This document shows, piece by piece, positions 31,333 to 39,346 of a stretch of 64,000 nt of DNA. Each line of letters begins with the position of its first letter. The first letter of the stretch is position 1. The notes beneath the pieces were generated by a model, which saw only the letters and a list, made by a program, of their open reading frames with translations, made no database searches and was not told the DNA's origin. The stretch is from Streptomyces parvus (GTDB taxonomy: Bacteria > Actinomycetota > Actinomycetes > Streptomycetales > Streptomycetaceae): positions 4,154,001-4,218,000 of the forward strand of contig NZ_CP135079.1 of the NCBI RefSeq assembly GCF_032121415.1. The letters are read 5' to 3'. Position numbers and translations under genes: made by a program.

Positions 31333-32946
31333 TCAGCCCACCTCCATGACGGCGGTGATCGGTTCTTCGGTGGGGGAGAGGCCCAGGTACTCGCTCAGGG
31401 CCCGGTCGTCCCAGTCCGTGACGAGGGAGCGGGGCAGGTTCAGCCGGTCGGCGACCTTCCGGGCGGCCGCCAGGGCGACGCCGCCGTCACAGAAGGAGAT
31501 GCGGAGCCCGAACGTGCCGTACTTGGAGCCCATCTTCGGCAGGTTGGCGGTGACGACCAGCAGCAGCGGCTCATCACCCGGCAGCGCCTCGTCGGTCAGC
31601 CGGGCGAGGTCGTGGTCCCCCTCGCGGTACGCGTACCCGCCCACGGGCAGTACGGACTCGTCGCGGCTCACCACATAGGCCGTGGCCGAACCGATGTTGC
31701 CGCCGGCCGCCGTCCACCGCTGCACCCAGCCGTCGGACCGCCGGCGGATACCGAAGGCGACCGCGAGCATCAGGGCGAGGTCGGCGCGCCCGCACTCGGC
31801 CGGATCCGCAGTCGGCGACGGTGTCCCCGCCAGCCGCGACACGTCGGCGGCGGGCAGCGGCACCCGCGGGCAGCTGGGCCAGTCGCGGAACTGCCACTGG
31901 AGGTTCATGTTCTTCGAGTGGAAGTGGGCCAGGTGCCCGTTGGTGTCGAGGAAGGTGCGCACCGGAAGGGCGATCGACGCCTCGTAGACCGCGGAGGCGG
32001 GCGGCGTGGTCGCCGTGGGGCCCTTGCTGAACGAGCAGGTGGGGCACCCGGGGCGGGTGGTGCTGGGGCGGTAGCGGGTCGCCAGGGTGGTCAGATCGAC
32101 GATGCCGGCGTCGAGCGGCAGACAGGTCCGGATCGAACGGGAGGAGAGGGCGAGCACATGGTGGGCGGCCATGCCCGCGACCAGGTCGTGCGCCTGGTCG
32201 GGCGGGCCGTCCGGCGGCGCGTCCCCCTCGTCCGCGACGCCGCACTCCAGGCAGGGGGTGAACGCCGGGTCCACGTACGGGCCCAGGGTCATCGACGTGT
32301 CGTCGACGCGTATGCGCAGCAGGGGCCTTCGTTCCAGCCAACATCGGCGCCACAGAGCGGTGCGTTCGGGGAGGGAGTCGCGGGTCTCGAAGAAGAGGAC
32401 GAGGCAGTTGCCGTCGACCGGCAGCTCGTCGAGGTCGCCGGCCACCTCGCAGACGCCGTCCAGGCAGTCCGCCGTGGCCTTCGCCAGGGTTTTGTCGCCC
32501 GCCAGGTGCACAGTCGTACGGCCCAGACGGGCCGCGGCGTCGGTCCAGGACGGGTTCACCCCGGTGGAGTTGCCGAGCCGGGACAGAAGGCAGGCCAGCT
32601 CGGGCGTGACCGCCGCGGCCGTCTCGTTCCCGCCGCCTTCCTCCAGGGCGCCCGACGCCCAGAGCAGGGCGAGCGACTTGAGGACGGTCCCCTCGGAGAG
32701 CCCCGTCCTGGCGGCGATACCGGGCAGGGTGGTGGCGCCGTCGCAGGCTTCGACCAGCCGGCCGAGGTCCTCGCGCGCGAACCTGCCGGTGAAGGCCTGC
32801 CGCTTGTCGGCCCCGTCGAGCATCAAGGACTCTCCGGCACTGCGCAGCCGGACACCTCTGCGCAGAACGGGCCGTTGTGGGACCGCGATCTGTTTGTCCC
32901 GGCCTGCGGCCCGTCCCAGGGCCTCTGCCTTCAGCTCCACACCCAT
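31333..32946 (-). CDS. fused ThiF-like cyclodehydratase partner and SagB-type dehydrogenase
   Basis: The 537-residue protein combines two modules. Residues about 1-280 are E1/cyclodehydratase-like, with an RRE-type winged helix (VEACDGATTLPGIAARTGLS) and zinc pairs CLEC and CPTC. Residues about 290-537 are SagB/nitroreductase-like: NIGSATAYVVSRDES, LPVGGYAYREGDHDLARL and a C-terminal ISFCDGGVALAAARKVADRL...LGLSPTEEP. Such a protein could hold the leader and oxidise azolines on the same scaffold. ATG 32946 was chosen because GGGGGAAGGGA lies upstream; an ATG 21 bases earlier is possible. The module order is read from motifs only. Confidence 0.65.
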   Translation of the reverse strand: MGVELKAEALGRAAGRDKQIAVPQRPVLRRGVRLRSAGESLMLDGADKRQAFTGRFAREDLGRLVEACDGATTLPGIAARTGLSEGTVLKSLALLWASGALEEGGGNETAAAVTPELACLLSRLGNSTGVNPSWTDAAARLGRTTVHLAGDKTLAKATADCLDGVCEVAGDLDELPVDGNCLVLFFETRDSLPERTALWRRCWLERRPLLRIRVDDTSMTLGPYVDPAFTPCLECGVADEGDAPPDGPPDQAHDLVAGMAAHHVLALSSRSIRTCLPLDAGIVDLTTLATRYRPSTTRPGCPTCSFSKGPTATTPPASAVYEASIALPVRTFLDTNGHLAHFHSKNMNLQWQFRDWPSCPRVPLPAADVSRLAGTPSPTADPAECGRADLALMLAVAFGIRRRSDGWVQRWTAAGGNIGSATAYVVSRDESVLPVGGYAYREGDHDLARLTDEALPGDEPLLLVVTANLPKMGSKYGTFGLRISFCDGGVALAAARKVADRLNLPRSLVTDWDDRALSEYLGLSPTEEPITAVMEVG

Positions 32947-32989
32947 CGATCGTGTCCCTTCCCCCATGGTGATGACGTGATGAAACGGC

Positions 32990-33595
32990 TCAGACGAGGC
33001 GTGCCAGTGCGTCGGCCCCCTCCCGTCGGCCGCCCCATCGGGCGCCGCACCGGGTACATCGGTCCACGGCCACGGTCACCGCGGTCGCCACCGTCCCCGC
33101 GACCAGGTCGAAGGTCCGGACCGTCGCCCCGAGTCCGGCGGGGCCCGTACGCAGCTCGGCCGTGGCGAGGTTCAGCAGGCCGTGCGCGATGGCGAGGTGC
33201 ATCGGGCCGAAACCTTCGGGCAGGCCCCGGGTCGCCGCGCCCAGGTCACCGGTGCGCGCGGGGTCCTGGTGCTGTTCGGCGCGGCGCAGATGGCAGGAGT
33301 AGCAGGCCGTGGCCCCGGGGATCACGGCCGGACCGCAGACGATCCTGGTCGGGAGCAGTTCGACGCCGACGGTCGGGATGGACCGCTCGAACCCGAGCCG
33401 GTCGAGCTCGTCACGCAGCTTCTCGTCCTTGCCGGAGTGCACGGCGACGATCATCGAGGCGCTCGACAGCCGGGCGTCGTCCGGGAGCCGGCTGCCGGTC
33501 ACCCGGCTCCAGGACGCGGGCCGGTAGGCCCGCGCGTACTGTTCGCCGAAGGTGTCCCTTACCAGGTACAGACAGTCCGCGAGAGTTTGGGACAC
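32990..33595 (-). CDS. short ThiF-like zinc protein, cyclodehydratase accessory
   Basis: The 201-residue protein from GTG 33595 (AGGAGG upstream) has two Cys pairs, ACYSCHLRR and CTRCGARW, that would form the structural zinc site of E1-like cyclodehydratase C-proteins. Also present is a Rossmann-like half (LSSASMIVAVHSGKDEKLRD, GVELLPTRIVCGPAVIPGA). It is about half the length of a normal partner protein and has no RRE. It lies 20 bases after YcaO B, suggesting the two form one cyclodehydratase that borrows leader recognition from another protein. Its role is inferred from motifs and position. Confidence 0.6.
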   Translation of the reverse strand: MSQTLADCLYLVRDTFGEQYARAYRPASWSRVTGSRLPDDARLSSASMIVAVHSGKDEKLRDELDRLGFERSIPTVGVELLPTRIVCGPAVIPGATACYSCHLRRAEQHQDPARTGDLGAATRGLPEGFGPMHLAIAHGLLNLATAELRTGPAGLGATVRTFDLVAGTVATAVTVAVDRCTRCGARWGGRREGADALARLV

Positions 33596-33615
33596 CTGCT
33601 CCTCCTGTACGCCGG

Positions 33616-34944
33616 CTACGCGGCCGGCTGCGGTTCCGGATTCAGTGACTGTTCCGAGCTGCTCTCGTACCCCATCGCCGTCGGCGCGTCGTAGAGCCGG
33701 GGGGTGCCGAGGTAGCGCTCGCTGTGGATGAACGACAGCGGCATGGCTTCGGGCACCAGCACCTTGACGGCGTGCATCCCCACCTGGCGTGCCTCGTCCG
33801 TGGTGATGTCCACGACGAGTGTTTCCGCGCCGCGCGCGGCCAGTCGGGACACGGCGGTCGCCAGCGGGTCGGTCTCGGCCGACAGATCGGGCAGTTCGCC
33901 GAGGGACCGCCGCTCGCGCTCGCCCTCCAGCAGATGCGCGAAGACGTGCCGCCGCTCCGCCGACGCGTTGTACGCCGCCGAGCCGACGACGCTGACCTTC
34001 CCGTCCTCGGGCCGCTGCGCCGGACCGGTGGCCAGACCGGCGCGCAGCGCCACCCGTACCGAGGCCAGCTCGCGGTGGAGCTTGCCCACGGCGCGCTCCG
34101 GATCGATGTCGCACGTCGCGCCGACGATCTGCGCGAGCTGTTCCTCGTGGGGCGACAGCTGGACGGCGTACACCACGGGGATACCGAAGTCCGTCGTCGC
34201 GTCGAAGAGCCGGACTTCCAGGTGGCGTCGGGCGCCCGCCGTGTGGCAGGCGCGTGCGGAGGGCTCCAGCAGCTCCGGGTCGACCTCGATCTGCGGCAGC
34301 CGCAGGCGTTGGAGCCAGGCGAGGGTCAGCGCGTCCCTCTCCACGACCTCCAGCAGCCCGCCGAGCACCGCGCTGCGGAGGTCGGAGTGGACGGCCGCGC
34401 CGGTGGTGATGCCTCGGGTGAAGCGTTCCGACGGCGACTGCGGTGTCATGTGCAGGTAGACCGCGATGGCCGGTACGAGGACGGCGCGGCGCCGGGTCAG
34501 CGACCAGGCCCGTACCCATCTGATCGGGACGGCCGGGTCGTACGGTACGAGGCCGCAGTCGTCCTGGGCGAACTCGTTCGCCGAGCACACGGGCCACCTC
34601 GTGGGCGACACGCAGTCCTGGTCGAGGTCGTTCTCGGCGGCGGTGAGGAGGTCGGTGTCGTGCCAGGAGCAGATCGAGTACCGCTCCAGGGCCTCGGCGA
34701 TCGAGATGAGCCGGGCCCGCTCCCCTGTCAGATCGCTGCCGGCGCCGTCGAGATTGCCGGTGTCGCCGCTGCCGCTCCAGCTCCGCATCCCCTGCAGAAC
34801 TTTTGAGAGATCACCGATTCGGGAAACGCGGACGGCGAAGCGTGGATCGCCATCGGCCACAGGTAATGCGGTCGTACGGGATACGAGGCCGTATGGGGAC
34901 ACCAAGGACGCTATCCGCTGCAATTCGGTCTTCACGGTATCCAC
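33616..34944 (-). CDS. YcaO cyclodehydratase B
   Basis: The 442-residue stand-alone YcaO protein carries RLISIAEALERYSICSW (Glu84, Glu87) and LGGLLEVVERDALTLAWLQR, the Mg-ATP glutamate motifs. The C-terminus ENDS in a NPEPQPAA stretch that fits the PxPxP signature needed by azoline-forming YcaOs. It is first in the leftward operon. The GTG at 34944 was chosen after GGGGGAAGAG; a TTG at 34959 is the alternative. Having two YcaOs matches thiopeptides with both thiazoles and oxazoles, one enzyme for each, but which does which is open. Confidence 0.82.
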   Translation of the reverse strand: MDTVKTELQRIASLVSPYGLVSRTTALPVADGDPRFAVRVSRIGDLSKVLQGMRSWSGSGDTGNLDGAGSDLTGERARLISIAEALERYSICSWHDTDLLTAAENDLDQDCVSPTRWPVCSANEFAQDDCGLVPYDPAVPIRWVRAWSLTRRRAVLVPAIAVYLHMTPQSPSERFTRGITTGAAVHSDLRSAVLGGLLEVVERDALTLAWLQRLRLPQIEVDPELLEPSARACHTAGARRHLEVRLFDATTDFGIPVVYAVQLSPHEEQLAQIVGATCDIDPERAVGKLHRELASVRVALRAGLATGPAQRPEDGKVSVVGSAAYNASAERRHVFAHLLEGERERRSLGELPDLSAETDPLATAVSRLAARGAETLVVDITTDEARQVGMHAVKVLVPEAMPLSFIHSERYLGTPRLYDAPTAMGYESSSEQSLNPEPQPAA

Positions 34945-35407
34945 AGACTCTTCCCCCAAAGTTGTGGTAATCCCGGGCTCATCGCTGGCCGCCGACGTCG
35001 ATCGTTGCTGAAGGAATCTAGCCTGTCAAGGGGTGATCGACTGCCGGGGCAATTCGGTGACCGGGGGTAATTACCGCAGCTCAGCGGGGGTTCTCTCGGC
35101 TGCTTGAGATGCCGTTCGACCGCCGGACGAAAGCTCTGGCCACTGATTTCGGCCACGGCCGACAGGCCCGTCGCAACGCCCGAACCCACCGTGGCGGATC
35201 CGCGAAGCGGGGTCGCGCGGACGTCTCGGAGAGGGGGCGGACGGTCCCTAGCCGATCACGGTTCTTTCTGGCACAGTCTCCTGGCACGAGCAGAATCCGA
35301 CTTATCCGCGGGCACCTCGCGCCGCATGTCGATGCAGGGAAACCGGCCACGATGGAAATCGTTCGGCCAGGTCGGGCGCGAGGTGAATGGGGCAGGGGGA
35401 GTACGAC
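34945..35407. promoter_or_regulatory. divergent control region of the thiopeptide cluster
   Basis: These 463 bases separate the leftward operon from the rightward methyltransferase/P450/resistance genes. Apart from the leftward promoter at 35001-35029 I see no open frame with Streptomyces codon pattern and no regulator gene. A start signal for the rightward genes must be here but could not be recognised with confidence. Confidence 0.5.
35001..35029 (-). promoter_or_regulatory. candidate promoter of the leftward thiopeptide operon
   Basis: On the minus strand a perfect TTGACA (35024-35029) is followed after 17 bases by AACGAT (35001-35006). The start of YcaO B is 57 bases further on. The -35 box is the best in the window; the -10 box is weak, so an activator may be needed. 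Confidence 0.5.
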
Positions 35408-36040
35408 GTGACCGACGTGGCCAGGGAGAACGAGCGGCTTCGCCGCCTGTGGAAGGAATACGCGCCCCGCTACGACAACGACATGGTGCGCCTGGAACGC
35501 ATGCTGCTCGACGACGGGCGGGCGTGGGCATGCGGCCAGGCCAAGGGGGACGTCCTCGAAGTCGCCATCGGCAGCGGCCGGAACATGGAGTTCTACCCGG
35601 ACGGCATCGCGGTGACCGGCATCGATCTGAGTCCCGAGATGCTCGATCTGGCCCGGAGCCGGGCCAGTGAACTGGGTCGCGAGGTCACCCTCCAGGAGGC
35701 CGACGCCCACGCGATGCCCTTCGAGGACGACACGTTCGACACGGTCGTCTGCACCCTCGGGCTCTGCAGCGTGCCCGATCACCGGAAGGTGATCGACGAG
35801 ATGTACCGGGTGCTGCGCCCCGGCGGGAGGCTGGTGCTGCTCGACCATGTCGGCAGCCACATCCGGCTGATCCGCTGGTGGCAGCGCGCCCTGGAGAAGG
35901 CCATGCTCCGCCAGTGCGGGGACCACCAGACCCGTCGGCCGTACCCGTTGGTCAAGGAGGCCGGATTCCTCGTCGAGCACCGGGACCGCCGCAAGCTGGG
36001 GTGCGTCGAGCGGGTCGCCGCGCGCAAACCCGTGGCGTAA
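35408..36040 (+). CDS. class I SAM-dependent methyltransferase
   Basis: The 210-residue Rossmann methyltransferase has motif I LEVAIGSGRNMEFY (residues 50-63) and the acidic ribose-binding GIDLSPEM (71-78). The post-motif block VLRPGGRLVLLDHV completes a UbiE/Methyltransf_11 type core. The GTG at 35408 follows GGGGGAG. It is the first gene of the rightward arm, ahead of the P450 and tsnR. Likely roles are O- or N-methylation of the thiopeptide. A second function in resistance or lipid metabolism cannot be excluded. Substrate unknown. Confidence 0.75.
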   Translation: MTDVARENERLRRLWKEYAPRYDNDMVRLERMLLDDGRAWACGQAKGDVLEVAIGSGRNMEFYPDGIAVTGIDLSPEMLDLARSRASELGREVTLQEADAHAMPFEDDTFDTVVCTLGLCSVPDHRKVIDEMYRVLRPGGRLVLLDHVGSHIRLIRWWQRALEKAMLRQCGDHQTRRPYPLVKEAGFLVEHRDRRKLGCVERVAARKPVA

Positions 36041-36224
36041 CGCCCGCGGCGCTGCCTCCCTGTGCCGGGCGGCACCCTTTCCCGCTTCCCCGCGGAATGC
36101 GGCATACCGCCGCGTCGTGCACCGGCAAGAAGATCGTTTCCGCGTTTCCATGGTTCCGCGTTCCCGCGATTCCGCTTTCCGTGCGCGGACCTCAAACCTA
36201 CGCTCTAGCGAAGGATGACACGAC

Positions 36225-37424
36225 ATGACATCCGTGGCGGATACCTGGGGAATTCACGAGGCGCAGTTCTGGCTGCGCGGCCAGGCGCCGGAAGCCCCGG
36301 TGCGCTTCGATCCGCAGGCCGGACTCTGGTGCATCTTCGGCTATCGGGAGGTACAGCAGGTTTTCTCCGATCCTGCGACGTTCTCCTCGAACACCCAGCG
36401 CCTTGTGCCTCCGGAAATGCGGGAGGGCGCCGACCGGTTCAGTGAGGGCAACCTCATTCAGATGGACGCGATGGAGCACAAGAAGCTCCGTGGACTGATC
36501 AGCCACGCCTTCACTCCGAAGGTGGTGGCCGATATGGAACCACGCATCGCCGCCCTCACCCACGAACTGCTCGACGCCGTGGCCGACGGCGGCCGTATGG
36601 AATTGGTCAACGACCTGGCCTACCCGCTTCCCGTCATCGTCATCGCCGAGCTGCTCGGAGTGCCGGCCTCGGACCGGGACAAGTTCCGGGACTGGGGAAC
36701 CGCGCTCATGGAGAGCACTCAGGAGTTCTCCTTCGTCGACCGGACCGAAGAGCAGAGCCGACGCCTTCAGGAGGCCATGCAGCAGGTCGGGAAACTCTCC
36801 GACTACCTGCGCGAACACGTTCTCGACCGCCGGAAGAACCCCCGCGACGACCTCATCACCAAGCTGGTTCAGGCCGAGGTGGACGGTGAACGCCTCACCG
36901 ACAACGAGGTCGTCAACTTCTCCAACGTGCTGCTGATCGCCGGGCACATCACGACCACGATGCTGTTGGGCAACTCGATCCTGTGTCTGGACAGCCACCC
37001 GGAGTGGCTCGCCCGGGTGCGCGCGGACCGCGCGCTGGTGCCGGCCGCGATCGAGGAGTCGCTGCGGTACTACAGCCCCTTCGCGGGAACGGCGCGTGCC
37101 ACGACCGTCGACGTGGAACTCGGCGGTGAGCGCATTCCCGCCGATTCCCTGGTGGTGACCTTCCTCGGCGTGGCGAACCGCGACCCGAAGGTGTTCACCG
37201 ACCCCGACACCTTCGACCCGCTGCGCGACCCGAACCCCCACATGGCGTTCGGCCGGGGGGCGCACTTCTGCATCGGCGCGCCGCTCGCCCGCCTGGAGGG
37301 CAGGGTGGCGCTGAACATCCTGCTGGACCGCTTCCCGAACCTGCGCAGCGACCCGGACCGGCCGCCCCGGTTCCTGCCGAGCCTCAGCATGACCGGCCCC
37401 GAGGAACTGCCGCTGGTGTTCTGA
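36225..37424 (+). CDS. cytochrome P450, thiopeptide tailoring
   Basis: The 399-residue soluble bacterial P450 has all key motifs. The I-helix is AGHITT (239-244, His replacing the usual acidic residue before the Thr), ExxR is Glu278-Arg281, and the haem loop FGRGAHFCIGA has Cys349 as the thiolate. Berninamycin-type clusters carry a P450 that hydroxylates a macrocycle side chain. Here Val3 of core 1 or a Thr-derived residue in core 2 are possible targets. ATG 36225 has GAAGGA nine bases upstream. No ferredoxin gene is nearby, so electrons come from elsewhere. Confidence 0.88.
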   Translation: MTSVADTWGIHEAQFWLRGQAPEAPVRFDPQAGLWCIFGYREVQQVFSDPATFSSNTQRLVPPEMREGADRFSEGNLIQMDAMEHKKLRGLISHAFTPKVVADMEPRIAALTHELLDAVADGGRMELVNDLAYPLPVIVIAELLGVPASDRDKFRDWGTALMESTQEFSFVDRTEEQSRRLQEAMQQVGKLSDYLREHVLDRRKNPRDDLITKLVQAEVDGERLTDNEVVNFSNVLLIAGHITTTMLLGNSILCLDSHPEWLARVRADRALVPAAIEESLRYYSPFAGTARATTVDVELGGERIPADSLVVTFLGVANRDPKVFTDPDTFDPLRDPNPHMAFGRGAHFCIGAPLARLEGRVALNILLDRFPNLRSDPDRPPRFLPSLSMTGPEELPLVF

Positions 37425-37434
37425 CGCCCAGGCG

Positions 37435-37462
37435 TTCGGTGCGGGCCCCGTCCCGCACCGAA
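37435..37462 (+). terminator. hairpin between P450 and resistance gene
   Basis: TTCGGTGCGGG (37435-37445) pairs perfectly with CCCGCACCGAA (37452-37462) across a six-base loop. It probably ends the methyltransferase-P450 transcript, leaving the resistance gene under its own promoter. Confidence 0.6.
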
Positions 37463-37484
37463 GAGCGGGTGCCGGACCGCGTGC

Positions 37485-37497
37485 TATGTTCGGCCGA
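37485..37497 (+). promoter_or_regulatory. -10 box and leaderless start of the resistance gene
   Basis: TATGTT at 37485-37490 ends six bases before the ATG at 37497, and no ribosome-binding site is present in between. This spacing suggests transcription starts at or next to the A of ATG, giving a leaderless mRNA. No clear -35 box is visible. Confidence 0.45.
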
Positions 37498-38300
37498 TGT
37501 CCAGCCTTGACCTCATCACGGAACGCTCCGATCCCGCTGTGCAGCGCATCATCGATGTCACGAAGCACTCGCGGGCCGTCGTCAAGACGGTACTGATCGA
37601 GGACATCGAGCCACTGCTGCAGAGCATCCGGGCCGGAGTCGGGTTCATCGAGATCTACGGGCTCGACACCGTGACCCTGCCGGACGAACTGCTCGACCTG
37701 TGCGCCCGGCGCGACATCCCGGTCCGGCTGCTCGCCGCCCCCGTCGCCAACCAGGTCTTCAAGACGGAGAAGAAGCCGAAGGTCTTCGGCCTGGCCCGGG
37801 TCCCCAAGCCGACCCGCCTCGCGGACCTGTCCGCCACGACCGGTGACCTCATTCTCCTCGACGGCGTGAAGATCGTCGGCAATATCGGCGCCATCGTGCG
37901 CACCTCGTTCGCCCTCGGCGCCTCGGGCATCGTCCTCGTGGACAGCGATCTCGGAACCATCGCCGACCGACGGCTGATCAGGGCGAGCCGGGGCTATGTG
38001 TTCTCCCTTCCCATCGTCCTCGCGTCCCGGGACGAGGCGCTCAAGTACGTCCAGGACAACGGCGTGCGCCCGGTGGTCTTCGAAGCCGGCGGGGAGCTCA
38101 CGGTCGGCGATCTGGACGGCATGGACGAGCGCCTCGTCCTGATGTTCGGCAGTGAGAGGACCGGCCCGTCGGGCGAGTTCGCGCACACGGCCGCCACGTC
38201 GGTCTCCATCCCGATGAACCCCGCGGCGGAGTCGCTCAACGTCTCGGTCTCGGCCGGGATCGCCCTGAACGCCCGCGCCCGCCGCAATCTCGGCCGGTAG
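37497..38300 (+). CDS. tsnR: 23S rRNA A1067 2'-O-methyltransferase (thiopeptide resistance, TsnR family)
   Basis: The 267-residue SPOUT methyltransferase closely resembles thiostrepton-resistance protein TsnR over its full length. It starts MSSLDLITERSDPAVQRIID. The SAM/catalytic stretch is KIVGNIGAIVRTSFALGASG, with Asn129 and Arg135. RASRGYVFSLP, LMFGSERTGPS and AESLNVSVSAGIAL complete the trefoil-knot motifs. It methylates the ribose of A1067 (E. coli numbering) in helix 43, where thiopeptides bind with L11. Its presence says the product binds the ribosome rather than EF-Tu. It closes the rightward arm and marks the right end of the cluster. Confidence 0.95.
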   Translation: MSSLDLITERSDPAVQRIIDVTKHSRAVVKTVLIEDIEPLLQSIRAGVGFIEIYGLDTVTLPDELLDLCARRDIPVRLLAAPVANQVFKTEKKPKVFGLARVPKPTRLADLSATTGDLILLDGVKIVGNIGAIVRTSFALGASGIVLVDSDLGTIADRRLIRASRGYVFSLPIVLASRDEALKYVQDNGVRPVVFEAGGELTVGDLDGMDERLVLMFGSERTGPSGEFAHTAATSVSIPMNPAAESLNVSVSAGIALNARARRNLGR

Positions 38301-38365
38301 CCCCGGTCGGCCGGATCACGGCCGTCGCGGTGCCCGTCTTCCGCCTGCCCCACCCCGAAATGGAG

Positions 38366-38408
38366 GTAGGGCCCCGATACCTCGGGCGGTGAGGTACGGG
38401 GGCCCTAC
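38366..38408. terminator. bidirectional terminator at the right end of the cluster
   Basis: GTAGGGCCCC(G)ATACCTC and its near-perfect complement GAGGTACGGGGGCCCTAC form a stem of about 17 bp with a 7-base loop between the convergent resistance and protease genes. Confidence 0.75.
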
Positions 38409-38475
38409 GGATCGGGGGACGGCGGACCGGTCAGGTGCCCGCCGTCCCGGGCGGGGCGTTCAGGCGTGTCCGGGG

Positions 38476-39201
38476 TCAGACGCCCGCGACCGACTGGATC
38501 CAGGACCGGTACGCGGTGACGTTCGTGTACGCGGTCGTGGTCTGGCGGTCGCTGGTGGACGCGACGCCGACCTGGATGCCGTTCGCCGTCATCGGACCGC
38601 CGGAGTCGCCGCCGGCGGTGATGCCGTTGCCGCGGCGGGCGCAGATCGCCGAGCCGCCGTACGCGTCACCGCAGCCGCCGGTGACCGTCACGTTGGCGAC
38701 CTTCAGGTAGCGCGACTGGCAGTTCGCCTCCGAGCCGCACTGCGAGGTCGCGCCCCAGCCCCAGACCTGGACGCTCTGCCCGACGCTCACCGAGCCCGGC
38801 GAGCCGAGGCGGGAATAGGTCGCCTGCACGGAACGGTCCAGCCGCACGAGCGCCAGGTCCGAGCTGTGGGTGTAGGTCTGGGCGCCGTTCGCGACGACAC
38901 CGCCGCTGTGCTGGTCCAGGCTGCCGATGCGGAACGACAGGCCGCCGCCGGTGACGCAGTGCTTGGCGGTGAGGATCCAGGTCGGCGCGATGATCGTCGC
39001 CGAACAGGTCTCTCTGCCGTTCGAGAAGAGCCGGGCGGCCCAGGGGGCGTTCTGGGCGTAACCGCCGCCGATGATCTGGGTGGTGGGCGGCGGGGCGTCC
39101 TGGAGCGGCGGCGCGGGTGCGGCCGTCGCGGACGGTGCGAAGAGCGAGAGGACGCAGGCCGCTGCTGCGGCGACAGCGGGCATGAGCCGGGATATGCGCA
39201 T
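38476..39201 (-). CDS. secreted trypsin-like serine protease (S1 family)
   Basis: The 241-residue protein has a signal peptide (MRISRLMPAV, Ala/Leu core, ATAA cleavage region near 28) and a short propeptide. The new N-terminus is IIGGGYAQNAPWA at 43, followed by the catalytic triad His81 (LTAKHC), Asp115 (SDLALVRL) and Ser200 (GGDSGGPM). Cys pairs fit secreted trypsins. The start ATG at 39201 follows GAGG; upstream frames lack a signal peptide start. It lies just outside the thiopeptide cluster and is probably a normal extracellular enzyme rather than a leader peptidase, since the pyridine synthase should remove leaders. Confidence 0.88.
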   Translation of the reverse strand: MRISRLMPAVAAAAACVLSLFAPSATAAPAPPLQDAPPPTTQIIGGGYAQNAPWAARLFSNGRETCSATIIAPTWILTAKHCVTGGGLSFRIGSLDQHSGGVVANGAQTYTHSSDLALVRLDRSVQATYSRLGSPGSVSVGQSVQVWGWGATSQCGSEANCQSRYLKVANVTVTGGCGDAYGGSAICARRGNGITAGGDSGGPMTANGIQVGVASTSDRQTTTAYTNVTAYRSWIQSVAGV

Positions 39202-39300
39202 GATGCCTCGTTTCGCGCGACACGCTGGGTAGGCGTGTCCGTGGGGGATGGTGGGCAACAGGGTGCCGGAGCGCGACCAGGGCGGGGTACTAACGTTTGG

Positions 39301-39319
39301 CCATAACGCGGCGTTATGG
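39301..39319. promoter_or_regulatory. operator-like palindrome upstream of the protease gene
   Basis: CCATAACGC-G-GCGTTATGG is a perfect 9-bp inverted repeat with a one-base centre, 100 bases upstream of the protease start and inside the 145-base gap to the PIG-L gene stop. Its AT content stands out from its surroundings. It resembles a dimeric repressor site; the regulator is unknown. Confidence 0.5.
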
Positions 39320-39346
39320 GGCGGGAGTTGGGGAACGCGGTCGCTG

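Noticed and set aside
29380..33648. A 1422-codon plus-strand frame across the cyclodehydratase genes
   Set aside because: Its product is low-complexity Arg/Gly/Pro-rich and lacks domains, while the minus strand has four well-packed genes with motifs and start/stop overlaps.
35081..36226. Minus-strand frame opposite the methyltransferase
   Set aside because: It crosses the intergenic control region and lies antisense to a clear SAM methyltransferase; no motifs.
38476..39201. Trypsin-like protease as leader peptidase of the cluster
   Set aside because: It has a signal peptide and acts outside the cell, lies beyond the terminator at the cluster edge, and pyridine formation itself expels the leader.
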